NCBI GenBank assembly: GCA_036346275.1
Contig: CM070728.1
Location: 23,956,723-24,020,722, forward strand
Direction of reading: 5' to 3'
Length of the DNA: 64,000 nucleotides
DNA from: Otatea glauca
Taxonomy: Eukaryota; Streptophyta; Magnoliopsida; Poales; Poaceae
Of this stretch, positions 11,270 through 22,429 are shown piece after piece. A program made the position numbers and the translations under genes. The notes beneath the pieces were generated by a model that saw only the letters and a program-made list of their open reading frames with translations, did no database searches and had not been told where the DNA came from. Positions within the stretch are counted from its first letter, which is position 1. Each line of letters opens with the position of its first letter.

Positions 11270-13570
11270 ATGGACACCACCGCGTCATGGCGCTTCCTCC
11301 CCCTTGCCGCCTCGCCGCCTGCCCCTCTGCTCCAACCCAGAAGGCAAGCACCCTTCCCCTCGTCGCCTCATGACCCAGCCATCTCCAAGTTCAGGCTCCT
11401 CTGCCTCCTCCATGACAAGGTCTCACTTGCCTCCAAGCATCTCACCTCCAATCCTTGCCATTTGTGACGTCTGATCAATGTTCTTTCTTGCTTGGTGTGC
11501 ACGCGTAGCCTGCGCCTACCGCTCGGAGCTCGCAGCTGCAGAAGATGGCCTCGGTGTTGCAGTGCGGCGCCATCTGGGCAGCAGTATGGACATCCTTAAC
11601 TCCAATCCTGCAACATTTACAGCACACATGGGCATGCACGAATGATCGCGCTGCAGCGGATTTTTCTTGTTTGCGTCCGTGCAGGCTGAGGCCCCGGCTG
11701 CGCTGGCCGTGACCGGCGAGGAGGACATCGACATCCTGGCGATTCTGCCGCCGGTGGCGGCGATCGCTTTCGTGTACTTCCTCGTTGCCCCCGTGAGCGC
11801 TTGCTATAGCTGTTCTTGGTTTCCCAATTAAGTTTCAAGTGCTTGAAAGCTAATAAATCTGGAGGATGGTTAATGTGTTCCGGTGGTGGTGTGCAGCCGA
11901 TTATCATGAACTGGATGAGGCTGAGGTGGTACAAGCGCAACTTCGTCGAGACGTACCTGCAGTTCATGTTCACCTACCTCTTCTACCCCGCGTGAGTTGC
12001 CTCTTAACATTTAGTGCTTATATCCAAAAGAAAAAAAGAAAAAAAAAAGGTTCGAGTAGTGAACTGTTGTGAGTATTGTGTTTCAGTCAGGCATCTAGAG
12101 TCAAGATATAACATTCCGGTCGAGGTCATCGCGTACAACATTCGGTAATACTACAATCCGTTTAGGGGTTGGCATTTAGGTTCAGCTGAGAATCTAGCGC
12201 GGTACTCGCTATAGTTATTGTTTTGGATATCGATACGGTCTTCAAAACATAGCTTTAACCGCTAATTTCTATTATAATATATTTATAAACCCATTAAAAT
12301 TATAATATTGTAAAAATATTTTTTAAGACAAATCTACACATAAAATTTTCATATATGTAATTTAAATATTTAAAAAGATATTGATAGTCAAAGTTTTAAA
12401 AAATTGATTGTATTTATATCCAAAACAACAACTATTTATGACAAAAGAGCATAAATTATCCTCATCCAACCATTCCAATTTTATCTGATGTCTCTGAAAG
12501 GACCAATAGAAAACAGAAGTGGACTAGGGATTGAGCCCTCGAAAGAATTGATCTTCGAATAATCCTGTGGTGATCTTCGAATTGAGCTACTCTTTGGTAG
12601 AGGATTTAAACCCAAATGACCTTCAGCCGGGCTAGCTAGGCGAAGCCCAAGTTCTTTTCAGGGTATCTTGGTGGGCTGCTTAAACGTTACACAGATAGAG
12701 TCTGGGTAGGCCAAGTCAGATTTGCTCGTGTTAGTTTGCTTGTCATCTGGGCCAATTACTCTATCCGTCTAAGTTTACAAGGAGTATTATTTTCTTGATA
12801 CATAGATAAAAAAGATATTAAAAATAACTAGATTACCCATAACTATTATCTTGAAGCACTATATTAATTCAATGCATATATATAGATAATATAAAGTAAA
12901 GATGGAAATTTATTAAAGGTACAGAAGAACATCATACTAATTTTACATTAGAATATGAAATACGCCTTATATTTATAAACAAGATTATTTAAAAAATACA
13001 CCAAATAAACTTGCACGAAGGGAGTAATCAAGAAACTATAAATCCATGGCAAACTCTTATCACTATACATCCGGTTGTGAATGGCCTAATGGCACTAGAC
13101 ATCTAGTCTCTAACTGCACGACATGGATCTTATGCAGTTGCTATTGTAACCGTATAAGTTGTAGTTGTAATAGCACCGTAGGATTCTAGATCGACAGCTT
13201 AGATCGCGTACTAATGTACGATTTACTTGGTGATTTTACTGTAGCAACAAACAACACGAATCTGTACTATTGGATCTGAAAAAAAAATATGTACTATTGG
13301 ATCTAAAAATGGACGGCTGAGATAAAGTATAATTGCTTATTGTGCAGTTGCACCTGACCTCTGTTGCTAACAGCATCAACTGAAATCAAATTCATGCATG
13401 CATGTATATCAGCATATGTCTGCTGGTTTTGCAGGATGATGTTCTGGGCACCATTCATCAACTTCAGGAAGTTCCCAAGGGATCCAACCATGAAGTACCC
13501 TTGGTCCAAACCAAAGGAAGGAACTCCGCTGTTCAAAGACAGATACCCGCAAATAGACTCCTACAAATAG
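11270..13570 (+). CDS. ndhL: NDH complex subunit L, chloroplast (NdhL), five exons
   Basis: Exons 11270-11419, 11509-11583, 11685-11792, 11897-11991 and 13435-13570 join in frame through four canonical GT/AG introns to give 187 residues, close to known NdhL length. The first 60-70 residues are rich in S, A, P and R and lack acidic residues until residue 35, as in a chloroplast transit peptide. Residues 92-110 (ILAILPPVAAIAFVYFLVA) and about 130-150 are hydrophobic membrane spans. Between them is the hallmark PIIMNWMRLRWYKRNFVETY block, and after them come FWAPFINFRKFPRDP and the Trp/Pro-rich tail. NdhL is a nuclear-encoded subunit of thylakoid NDH, the ferredoxin-dependent plastoquinone reductase of cyclic electron flow. 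No broken residue is seen. Intron 4 (1443 bp) holds two MITEs. An internal ATG at 11287 is out of frame with the later exons. Confidence 0.93.
12203..12451. mobile_element. Degenerate Stowaway-type MITE in ndhL intron 4
   Basis: TAGTTATTGTTTTGGATATC at about 12212 faces its inverted partner, which reads GATATCCAAAACAA-like with ...CCAAAACAACAACTA near 12417-12433. The core matches the elements at 25035 and 49900 in the words TTATAATATATTTATAAA and AGACAAATCTACACA. The ends have decayed, so the limits are approximate. Confidence 0.6.
12759..13024. mobile_element. Stowaway MITE in ndhL intron 4
   Basis: The left end CTCTATCCGTCTAAGTTTAC and the right end, read inverted as CTCCCTTCGTGCAAGTTTAT, form imperfect terminal repeats of the Stowaway CTCCCTCCGT type. 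TA dinucleotides flank both sides (12757-12758, 13025-13026). It is 266 bp long. Confidence 0.75.
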
Positions 13571-14193
13571 TGTGTACTATTGTGGACTCACGAGCAGCGT
13601 TTCATTATATGGGTCTGTAACACAATTGTCATAATATACTTGGATATCTCAAGCAAAGTGAGATCCCACATAGAAGAAAAGGAAAGAATCATGCATATTC
13701 TTTGTATATATACTTAGTACCCCCAAGCATCGAGGCATATTTTGTGATTGAGAAAAGATTACATGCAATTAATGGTGAATGGCCACGATATTGGCAAAAT
13801 ATATACTGCTAGTTGTTCACAGCTAGGCCTGCAATCTTATATGCTTTTTTTTTTCCTCTAAAGCTAAGGGCAGAAACTCTATCATTAATTTAAAAGAGAA
13901 GAGAAAAACAAGAACCCCGTCCTCAAGGAGTATGCTTATTATACTCATCGAGAAAAAAATTTGCTTACGATTTTCCATAATCTTCAAGATGCAATCTGGA
14001 CTGCACCGTCTCTAAAATCTGCTAATTTTATATTAGGATGAAAGTATTATTGTGACAAATTTATTCTTTTGATTTTCACATGGGCAATTTAAATATCACA
14101 TTGCGGCTAAAGTTAGAACTAATAGCTTTTTTTGGCGATCATAAGAAAGACACACACCTCACCATACACGCACGCACACCACACACACGTAAG
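13571..14193. other. ndhL 3' flank and CA-rich tract
   Basis: The first few hundred bases should include the ndhL 3' UTR. A CA-rich tract (CACACACCTCACC..., 14149-14188) precedes the LTR. No gene is seen. Confidence 0.45.
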
Positions 14194-15228
14194 TGTTGGA
14201 ATTAATGCTGAATTAATTCAATAGAAGAAGTCAAAGGGGTGTTGAGTTGAGTGTATGGTCTTTAGTACCATATTGCTTAGTTAGGTGAAGTGCAACCAAT
14301 TTATAAGGGAAGTTTATGTATGGAATCTAGTATGAGTTGGTGACAAGGCTAGAGGTACACATGGTTGACTTTGTTAGGCTATGTACATGCGCGCGTGCGT
14401 ATATCGTGTTTATCGCGTGACTTGTGACTTGCGACGACGTGCGACCGTGACTGAGACGTGCTAAGTGTACTTAACCTTTTGCCACGTGTACCGGCTATGC
14501 CACATCACCTTACACCTCGACTGCTGACGTGGCGTCGCAGACTCAGGGAGACGCACGTTTTCGTGCGGTTAGTCCGTTCGCCCACGTTGCGAGATTCCAG
14601 GGGGCGGTTCCTGAAATCGTGGCAGTTCGGCTGATTTTTCGCGAGGCAGTTTTTGGTTCGCAATTTCTTAAGGGAGACGTCCCTGTTCATGAAGAGATAC
14701 GTGACAGAAATCAATCTCGTTCTCTCCGGTGCTTCCTCCAGTTCTTACTGCTTTTGAGTCATCCGATCCCTTCGCTTGTCGTGCAACAAGCGTGAGAGAG
14801 AGCAGTGTCTCCGTTCCGACGCCGGTGAATTGTCGCCCTGCACGGGAGACCGGCGATCAGGTTTCTGGGAAGCGTCGCACCGCGCGACTGCTCGTCTACA
14901 TCTTCTTCGTTCATCGCATCGAGTCGCTTCTGCACTGCTTCCTGTTCTTCATCAAGCCCTCAGTGAGTGCTCTGGATTAAGTTGTTCTTGGTCCAAGTGA
15001 TCCCTTTTGTGATTAGATATATTGAGAATGCATACTGCTATGATAGTTTTGTTTACATATATGTATCTTTTGGGCTATCTAGCATCTGTAGGCATGTTTT
15101 CTTTACAAGCATGTTTTGTTAATTTGCTGGCTGCTAGTAACCATGTTGTAGACGCAATATTTATGTTCATGTTCTTATTGCGTATCTTTGGAATTAAATT
15201 AATGTTATGTCATGTTAATTTTCCAACA
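14194..15228 (+). mobile_element. Copia-type LTR, about 1.03 kb
   Basis: It begins TGTTGGAATTAAT and ends ATTTTCCAACA, the TGTTGGAA/TTCCAACA terminal pair typical of many plant Copia LTRs. The sequence inside contains no real coding frame. The flanks GTAAG and ATTGC do not form a target duplication, and neither a primer-binding site on the right nor a polypurine tract on the left is visible. It is therefore an old solo LTR or a rearranged remnant. Confidence 0.65.
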
Positions 15229-15249
15229 ATTGCGCTCCCTTAACACACA

Positions 15250-15400
15250 CTTAGAAAGGCAGAGACCGGGGATTAGTCCACGATCTCAATTGAAAGTGCA
15301 CACGTGTGTGCATAAAGGTGGACACCAGGATTTGAATCCTTATGGGTAGAGTCATATACATCCACAACTCACCATCCCACCAAAAAGTGGTTCCCACTTA
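15250..15400 (-). mobile_element. tRNA-derived SINE-like sequence
   Basis: On the minus strand TGGTGGGATGGTGAGTTG is followed by GACTCTACCCATAAGGATTCAAATCCTGG, which resemble an A-box region and a B box (GGATTCAAATCC) of a tRNA-derived SINE promoter. The tail is not clear, so this is tentative. Confidence 0.4.
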
Positions 15401-15466
15401 GAAATAATAGCTTAACTGTATAAATCGTGTAACATTACTGTTTTGGTGACCAAAGATAGTGACTAA

Positions 15467-16076
15467 GGGTGTGTTTGGTTGCCTACACCACCCTAGCCTG
15501 TCCCATATGAGCCATCCAGGCTAGCTTTGGCCTGATTGAGTGAATATAAGTTGAGTTGTTTGGTTGCTTGTTTATGCTGAGCTTGGCTATGTTGAAAAGA
15601 TGTTTGGATGGTTGAATGTATCCGGACGGCCTTTCTGCCATTTCGTCGAACACCTTCAGGGCATCGTCGTCACGGCCCTTCCGCCGAAGGAGCTCGACCG
15701 GCTCGCGTCAGCGTTGCAGCGGCGAGGAGCTCGAACGACCGGCACGCGTCAGTGTGGCGGCGGCGAGGAGCTCGAACGTCGGACGAGCGCCAGCAAGGCC
15801 GGAGAGCAGGCGCATGCCGGAGGTAGCAACGAACAGGGAGGAGCGATGAGCGAGGACGAGCGAGGAGCGATGAGGAAGCGAGCAGGGAGGGAGTGAGCGA
15901 TGCATCTCACGAGCCTGCATCAGAGAAGTCCAGATTTTATGTTTCCTTAGGCCAGCACGAGTGGGTGCAATTGCATCCACTTAGCCTGGATGAACAGGCA
16001 ACTAAACACGTGTCTAACAGATACAATTGCATTCACCCATGCGATCCAGGCACCATATGGGCAACCAAACGCACCC
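15467..16076. mobile_element. PIF/Harbinger (Tourist-like) element with GC-rich core, 610 bp
   Basis: The ends GGGTGTGTTTGGTTGCC and, inverted, GGGTGCGTTTGGTTGCC match the Tourist/PIF pattern. TAA is duplicated at 15464-15466 and 16077-16079. The core at about 15640-15900 is GC-rich with repeated GGCGAGGAGCTCGAAC words, unlike usual AT-rich MITE cores, and may be captured or amplified sequence. Open frames in the core overlap in all frames and are not credible genes. Confidence 0.8.
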
Positions 16077-16195
16077 TAAAATGTATATTGCAAAGCATAT
16101 GGTCAAGCTTATACCCTTTCTAAGCTTAAGCAAGGGAAGTGGAGTATTAAACAAGCTCTTAAATTAGCAAGCACTGCCAAATAAGATAATAGTTA

Positions 16196-17017
16196 GGGAT
16201 TTTTTTATATGCCATTGTAATTGTTTCGGATCCCTGATTTGCCATCATAAAGTGTCTCCCCCTTATATGCCACCGTGTTTCCTTGCCACTATTAACTAGT
16301 CAAGCCATGAGGTAGCTATGTAAATATCATTTTGCCCTTGCCTTGTCTTCTTCTTCGTCCAAACAATCGCAAAGTGAGGCGGCGGTGATGGAGGCGGTAC
16401 GACGGCGCTACGGAGGCGGGAACTACGACGGCAGTGGAGTAGCACGGCATGGCTGTGGCGACCAAGGGCGAAGCTCGCAAATTTCATCCATGGCATTAGC
16501 TAGTCGAGGATGATGACAATGAGGATGAAGATGTCGGGGCGTCAACAACTAGATCCGGCCAGACTGCTAGGCTAGGTGAGCTTAGCAATGGTCGGACTGG
16601 GGCGGGGCTAACTCAATGGCACTGGATCCAAGCAGAGCAAGCTTCGTGGCAGCTAGATCCAGGAGGAGCGAGGCGAGCTCGACGGTGGCTAGACCGGGAT
16701 GGGACTAGGTTGGCCGCAGCTCAATTTATGCGAGGCAAAAGTGGGGACTAGAGAGGGAGAGGAGGAAGGAGGTGGCGCTGGGCAGAGAGAGAAGGGGAAG
16801 GAAAGAAAAAAAACAATGAAGAAGAACTAAGGAAGATAAAGAAAAGAAGGTAATATGCATATTTTAGAAAAAGTTAACAGAAAAGAAACTATCCGGGTTG
16901 ACAGCATTGGCAAATAATTGAAGGTTTTGAAAATACTATAGCACATAAATGAGAGATCACTTTGCAACTGTAGATCACATATTAAGAACAATTGCAACAG
17001 CATATAAAATTTTGTTC
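16196..17017. mobile_element. Mutator-like element with GC-rich core (Pack-MULE candidate)
   Basis: The left end (TTTTTATATGCCATTGTAATTG near 16200) aligns with the inverted right end (TTTTATATGCTGTTGCAATTG near 17010). The similarity continues for about 85 bp inward through AAAGTG.TCTC and TTATRTGC words, giving the long inverted repeats typical of MULEs. The core at 16370-16760 is GC-rich (GGCGGCGGTGATGGAGGCGG and similar) and contrasts with the ends. The expected 9-bp target duplication was not found. Confidence 0.55.
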
Positions 17018-19226
17018 TCGAGTAATACTTACATTATTATGATTGCAACACATGAGTCTGCCTATCTAGCCGGTGCACGGCTCAAGTAAATCTTCTAAAA
17101 AGAACTACTACTACACCCTACGAGCATAAATTTTTCATGTGTTCCTCCTTTTTTGGCCGAGAAAAGGAGAGGATGCTTTCTAGGAAATTTTGTTCCGGGG
17201 GAGCGGAGCAAGGAAAAAGCGCATGGTACTCACGTCATAATGGCGTGGTGATGATATCAAGTGCACGCGGGGCCCATTTCAGTGGTGGATGAAATAACCT
17301 TGGTGGTGCCATCATCATCTCCAATTCACATCCACGATACGATGTGATCCATCCATCCGTCCATCTCACTGCCCACAAACGCAAAAATATACACACGCAA
17401 TCTTCCTTTATTAGCGGTTAAAGGTGTGTAAACTAATTAAACCAAGCACTTTGCATGTTGCATATTCAGAAGAAATGGAGTACACACATGTGCAAAGCGG
17501 TCTAGTAGATTTAGTGGCGGATCTAGGAAGTTGATTGTGTTGGGTGCGTCTGGCTAAACTTGCTGAATCAAAACTCGACAACCTCAGGAGCCTCATCAAC
17601 TGCACATGCAAACGACGCGATGATGCAACACATGCGAACTCAGACAAAAAGAAAGAGGGAAAGGAAGCGCGAAAAAGACTAACACAAGCGAACTTTCTCC
17701 CCGGCCAAACTTTCGCGAGCACCCTTTCCACCCATCCATACATCCATCCATCGAGGAGTTCGAGAACCGTAACCCAGCCGGCCGAATGGCCAATACCCGC
17801 GCGTCCCGGCCGGGCCGAGCTAGCGCGCGGCTACGGCTAGCCCGAGGCATCGAATCGACGGGCGGACGGGCGCACATTTCGGCCTCAGGGAGCGTGCGTG
17901 CCGACTGCCGAGCCAGGCACGGCCGCGGCCGCGCGCGGGCGGCAGCCTGCACGGCATACAATCATTCGGTCGCCCCTCGGGCCGCGCGCGCGCGGCACGA
18001 GAAAGGTAGGGGGGAAATAACCGCGCGCGCGGGGAGGCGTGGGCCGGGGTTGTCACACGCACCTGCCAAAAAGCCGCGCGCGGCACACGCCTGCGCGGAC
18101 ACAATCACGCATCGCAGCGGCAGCCTCGCCTCCTCGCGCGGCTCGGCACGGCAGGCGCGGACAAAACGTGGCTTGCGCCTTTTTGCTCCCGTTGGTTCGG
18201 CTGGCTCGCCTAGGACAGCGGCCGCTAGCGCGTGTGTAGCCTGTGCCTGCCTAGCCGCAGTAGGCTAGAGCTCGCTCTCTGCACGGCTGGGTCGCGTCGC
18301 TTTAGGCGATGTCAATGGAGGAGAGAGCTTGTGCCAAACCAAACGGTGGTGGCATGGCATGCAGTGCAGTGCCGCAGTGCCATCCTTCTGTTCCCTGCCG
18401 CTGGCACACCGGGCATTTTTCTATTGACTGCTCGACAGCGTTGGTCGGCTTTATACTCGGCGCGGTGGGGGTGCGCTCTTGGGTCCACGGCCTGCCCTGC
18501 CTGCCGATCGATGCGCCATGCATAGGTTTCAAACTGCGTCCTGAGTTGTCAAGTCACAGCCTCTGCTTCTCTGTTCCTACTACTACTTCTGTAGGTAGTT
18601 TCTAAACAATGCGAAGCTACACTTCGGTAATTCAGGATTCGACGAGTAGGTCATCTATGTGTTTTTTCAAGACTGAATTGCACAATCCTAAAGTAGTGAA
18701 TCTTTTCAAAAAATATTTTATTAATAATTTTCTCCAACTTTATTTTAAATATAATCATTTTGACCACGCCACAACTCATAACGTGACAAATACATGTTGC
18801 CACGTCATCAAATCCTGTGTGTGACTAAACCTTGTCATGGTATGGCAGTGTTGTTTTATGCTATTTTTATCGGATTTAAAAAATATTTTATTAATAACAC
18901 ATGTGAACTTAGGAAATAGTGAACCAAAACATGCCTAAGTAGTACAGTCAAAATATGAAACCTAGTACAGTCCTAAAATACGCTAAGTTGGTTTATGAAA
19001 TTAACAATATTGACTAGTGCTTATAGAGCCTTTGAAGCGGATAACAGGCAAATTTTAGGAACAGATGACCCCTTCTCGTTTCTACTTCTGTAGATATCAT
19101 AATAAACCGAGAACAAGCATCAAAATAATTCCGGATGGTTATCCCTATTTTTTTTTGCGAAAGGTCTACTGTCTCCTAGCCCCAACAACGCCAAATCGTA
19201 GTTCTGAAGTATACCAGAGTGACTAC
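17018..19226. other. Intergenic with a CpG-dense island at 17760-18290
   Basis: The island holds many CG dinucleotides and runs such as GCGCGCGCGCGG. Open frames there exist in several overlapping frames on both strands and none shows a domain, so they are treated as chance. The flanks are AT-rich and the 18600-19200 part shows nothing recognisable. Confidence 0.45.
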
Positions 19227-19934
19227 TCCCTAGCAGGGTTCAAAATCCGGCGAAATTTCAGATTTCAGTCGGAGCTGAGATTCAAAATCCCGGTAGAATA
19301 AAAAAAAGTTGAAAAATTAGGATTGCTACAAAAATCTCGCTAAATTTTGTTGAGATTTTGGTTTTTTTGACCGGGTTGCATGGTTTTTTTTTATCAGTTT
19401 TAATATTTTTATGACTAGATTTGGCATCAATTTTTTTATGGTTAATTGCAATACCTTTTAGGAGGAATATATATAAAATACTTGCAAAAATATATATATA
19501 CAAATTATGTAACCTTAACTTGGATTTCGACCTTAAATGATGTAATTCGGCCTAAACCCTAAATCATAACTTGTATTTCGGCCTAAACCCTAACTTGGAT
19601 TACGGACTTGCATGATGATTTCGGTCTAAACCTTAAATCCCAACTTAGAAATTTTATGTGCAAATATTTAGTGTTTTGCATTCAAACAGATAGAAAATGT
19701 AAATAAATATTTGTATGATGTTTTTTCATATTTTTTCTAGTCTTGGAAGATCATTCCACGTGTGGTTGAAAATCACCGAAATTTCGTTCTTCTCTGTTTC
19801 AAATTTATCGGATTCCAATTCTGCGTTTTGAAATTCGTCCGGATTTCAACGGAAATTCTGAAAATATTGCTGAAATTTAGGATTTCAGCTGCCTCCGAAA
19901 TATGATCCGAAAACGAAATTCGAAACCTTGCCCC
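19227..19934. mobile_element. Inverted-repeat element, GGCAAGGTTTCG family
   Basis: The left end AGGGTTCAAAATCCGGCGAAATTTC faces a right end that reads inverted as GGCAAGGTTTCGAATTTCG. Both sides are rich in GAAATTTC and GATTTCAG words. The middle (19510-19650) holds about three diverged copies of CGGCCTAAACCCTAA. A related element lies at 47958-49322. No transposase is present and the class is unknown. Confidence 0.5.
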
Positions 19935-20286
19935 CCTTCGGAATGCAAAGCAAAGCATAACGAAACACCAATCAAACAAATTCTTTACAGAGACAAAGGG
20001 CAGGTCCCCCTAGCTTAGCTAAACAAATTCTTTACAGTGCCGTACACGAGCCCCTGGCTTGCCTGCCTGCTCGCTCGCCGTATCGACCACTACCGTGCCG
20101 CGGCGCCAAAAGGCACCTTAAAAAGGCACCTCCCCCCTAAAGCCGTCTTCCTGCGCGGTGGCCACGAGCAGCGAGCTTAAAAGGCGATCCCCCGTTTGAC
20201 TGAGAGCTCTCGCGGAAAAGAAGAAGCCGATCGAAGCCACCACCACCACAAAGCCAAGAACGCCAAGAACCGAGGAGGCCATAGCC

Positions 20287-22429
20287 ATGTGGGAAGGAGG
20301 CGTGCACGGCAGCCACGAGGCGGCCGCGCAGCTGTTGCCGTGGCTCGGCCCGGCCACGTTCGCCGAGCCGGCGGCGGTGGGGAGCGTCATCGGCGCCGCG
20401 GGCGGCTACTCGTGCGACGTCGTCGACGGGCAAGGAGGGGTGTTCGGGTTCGGGTTCGAGGCGGCTGCGGCGGCGCAGCAGCAGCAGCATCGCGCGGCGG
20501 AGGCTGGGAGCAGTAAGGCGGTGGTGTCGGGGCTGCTCGGGAGCCTGCAGGCAGAGCTGGGGCGGATGACGGCGCGGGAGATCATGGACGCCAAGGCGTT
20601 GGCGGCGTCGCGCAGCCACAGCGAGGCCGAGCGCCGGCGCCGGCAGCGCATCAACGGGCACCTCGCCAGGCTCCGCAGCCTCCTCCCCAACACCACCAAG
20701 GTGATACGATGCATCGATCATCACATACACATATACGCACGAGCATGCAGCTTCTCGATTGATTCTCTTCTGCTCATTATAAACGCATGAAACTAATCCA
20801 CTATCCACACATATGTGCCATTTTCGTGATCTCTGTATTCATCTCGATTGATCTTGTCGTCATCGTTTGTCTTTCGATCTCGTTGCAAAACACCAACTAG
20901 GTGCAACTAATTGAAGTGATAAAGAAGTTAAAGATCCATAATGGAACAGTCACGGATGGATGAGCCTACGGTGATCACAGTGTGCGAGAACAAAGTGAAA
21001 CAATCATGGCTAGTTAACCGGCATGTGCTAGCTAGTTCTGTAATCGATGCAACCTATATGTAGTTATGTACTTTGATTGATTAGGTCTTTCAAGAAAGGC
21101 AAATAGAAGTAGCTAGTTTCGATCGATTCACTCATGTTGTAGCAATATATAGCTTTGCAAAAAGTGTAGTTTGCATCATATGTCATATATGCTCGGAATT
21201 AAGCGGTTTCCAAAGATCTGCTAGTACTAATTAGTTAGTCTTGAGTTTCCTCTTTAACTAATGACAGGTACTGTGAGCTACTACTAGTATTAATATTTCA
21301 TTTGAGAGATAGGATTAGTAGTGCTTAGTTAAGCAAGGATAAATACCAATAACAAAATGGTGGGCATTAGTGGCAATGGGGCTGGACGCACCACGCAAGC
21401 CATACGTGCTCCCGAACTCCTGACAAGACAAGAGGGGGCAGAAATCTTTCATACGGCCGGGAAACCGCTGCTTCTGCTTGGAGAACAGAAGAAATTAGAG
21501 ACTCTGCAGTGTCTGCACCCCTGTGCGACAAGAACGCACTATATATCGTGTCAGAACTCGGAAGCATTTATATACTCCTATAGTCCTATATGACACCGCC
21601 ACGAACACCTACACCCACCTAGCGTGCTAAAGCTCAAAAAGACATGAAAATGCAGAGAAAGCTGCACCGCAACCTCAATCCTTGTAAGCTTTTTCTCCAC
21701 GCTCACACTAGCTTGATAATTTTACTAGTGTAAGCTGTGCTCCATCCTGTTCAAACGTCTAGGCAAGGTTGGTGCTTCTTGTGTCGATATATGGATGATA
21801 GTGCAGATTGTTTAAGTTATAATTGTATGCGTTTCGCTGTTGCGTACCTGCAGACGGACAAGGCGTCGCTGCTGGCCGAGGTGATCGAGCACGTGAAAGA
21901 GCTGAAGCGGCAGACGTCGGCGATGATGGTGGCAGCCGCCGTCGCGGGCGACGACGACGACCACGCTACCGGGCCGGCGCAGATGCTGCCGACGGAAGCC
22001 GACGAGCTGGTGGTGGACGCGGCGGCCGAAGGGGAAGGGCGGCTCGTCGTGCGGGCGACGCTGTGCTGCGAGGACCGCCCAGACCTCATCCCGGACATCG
22101 TCCGGGCGCTCTCCGCGCTCCGGCTGCGCGCGAGACGGGCCGAGATCACCACGCTAGGCGGGCGCGTCCGGAGCGTTCTCCTCATCACCGCGGACGAGGG
22201 AGTAGCGGAGGGCGACGACGAGGACGACGGACATCTGAACGGCGACGACATCGACGACGAGTGCGCCGCCTCGCACCGTAGGCACGACTGCATCGCGTCG
22301 GTGCAGGAGGCGCTGCGCGGCATCATGGACCGCAGGGCGGCGAGTAGCGACACGTCGTCTTCCGGCGGCGGCGGGAGCATCAAGAGACAGCGCATGAACT
22401 ACGGCGCGCAGGAGCAGGGCTCGGTGTAG
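20287..22429 (+). CDS. bHLH transcription factor, TMO5/bHLH30/bHLH106-like
   Basis: Exon 1 is 20287-20700 and exon 2 is 21854-22429; the 1153-bp intron is GT/AG in phase 0, giving 329 residues. The bHLH domain spans about residues 108-158. The basic part, SRSHSEAERRRRQRIN, has the His-Glu-Arg set (H111, E115, R119) expected of a G-box binder. The intron falls within the loop, between LLPNTTK and TDKASLLAEVIEHVKELKRQ. Residues 201-252 (RLVVRATLCCEDRPDLIPDIV and onward) fit the ACT-like dimerisation fold of this subfamily. Acidic and Ser/Gly stretches follow. The N-terminal 100 residues are low-complexity (A, G, Q). Members act in the nucleus; TMO5-type proteins pair with LHW-type bHLHs in vascular cell division, but which member this is cannot be fixed. 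The ATG follows CCATAGCC in a GC-rich leader and is the first in frame. Confidence 0.92.
20701..21853 (+). other. Intron of the bHLH gene
   Basis: It runs from GTGATACG to CCTGCAG. The AT-rich interior contrasts with the GC-rich exons. No nested gene or clear MITE is seen. Confidence 0.8.

Noticed and set aside
17786..18268. Open frame of 160 codons in the CpG island
   Set aside because: Several overlapping frames are open on both strands because stop codons are rare in CG-rich DNA; composition is Arg/Ala-rich and no domain is seen.
19510..19650. Telomere-like CCTAAACCCTAA words
   Set aside because: Only about three diverged longer units containing AAACCCTAA, not a 7-bp telomeric array; it belongs to the inverted-repeat element's core.
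20137..20808. Long minus-strand open frame (223 codons) across bHLH exon 1
   Set aside because: It is antisense to a GC-rich exon whose plus-strand frame has a clear bHLH domain and correct splicing; the antisense product is Arg/Pro-rich low complexity.
21817..22395. Minus-strand open frame (192 codons) across bHLH exon 2
   Set aside because: Antisense shadow of the GC-rich exon, Ser/Ala/Arg-rich with no domain.
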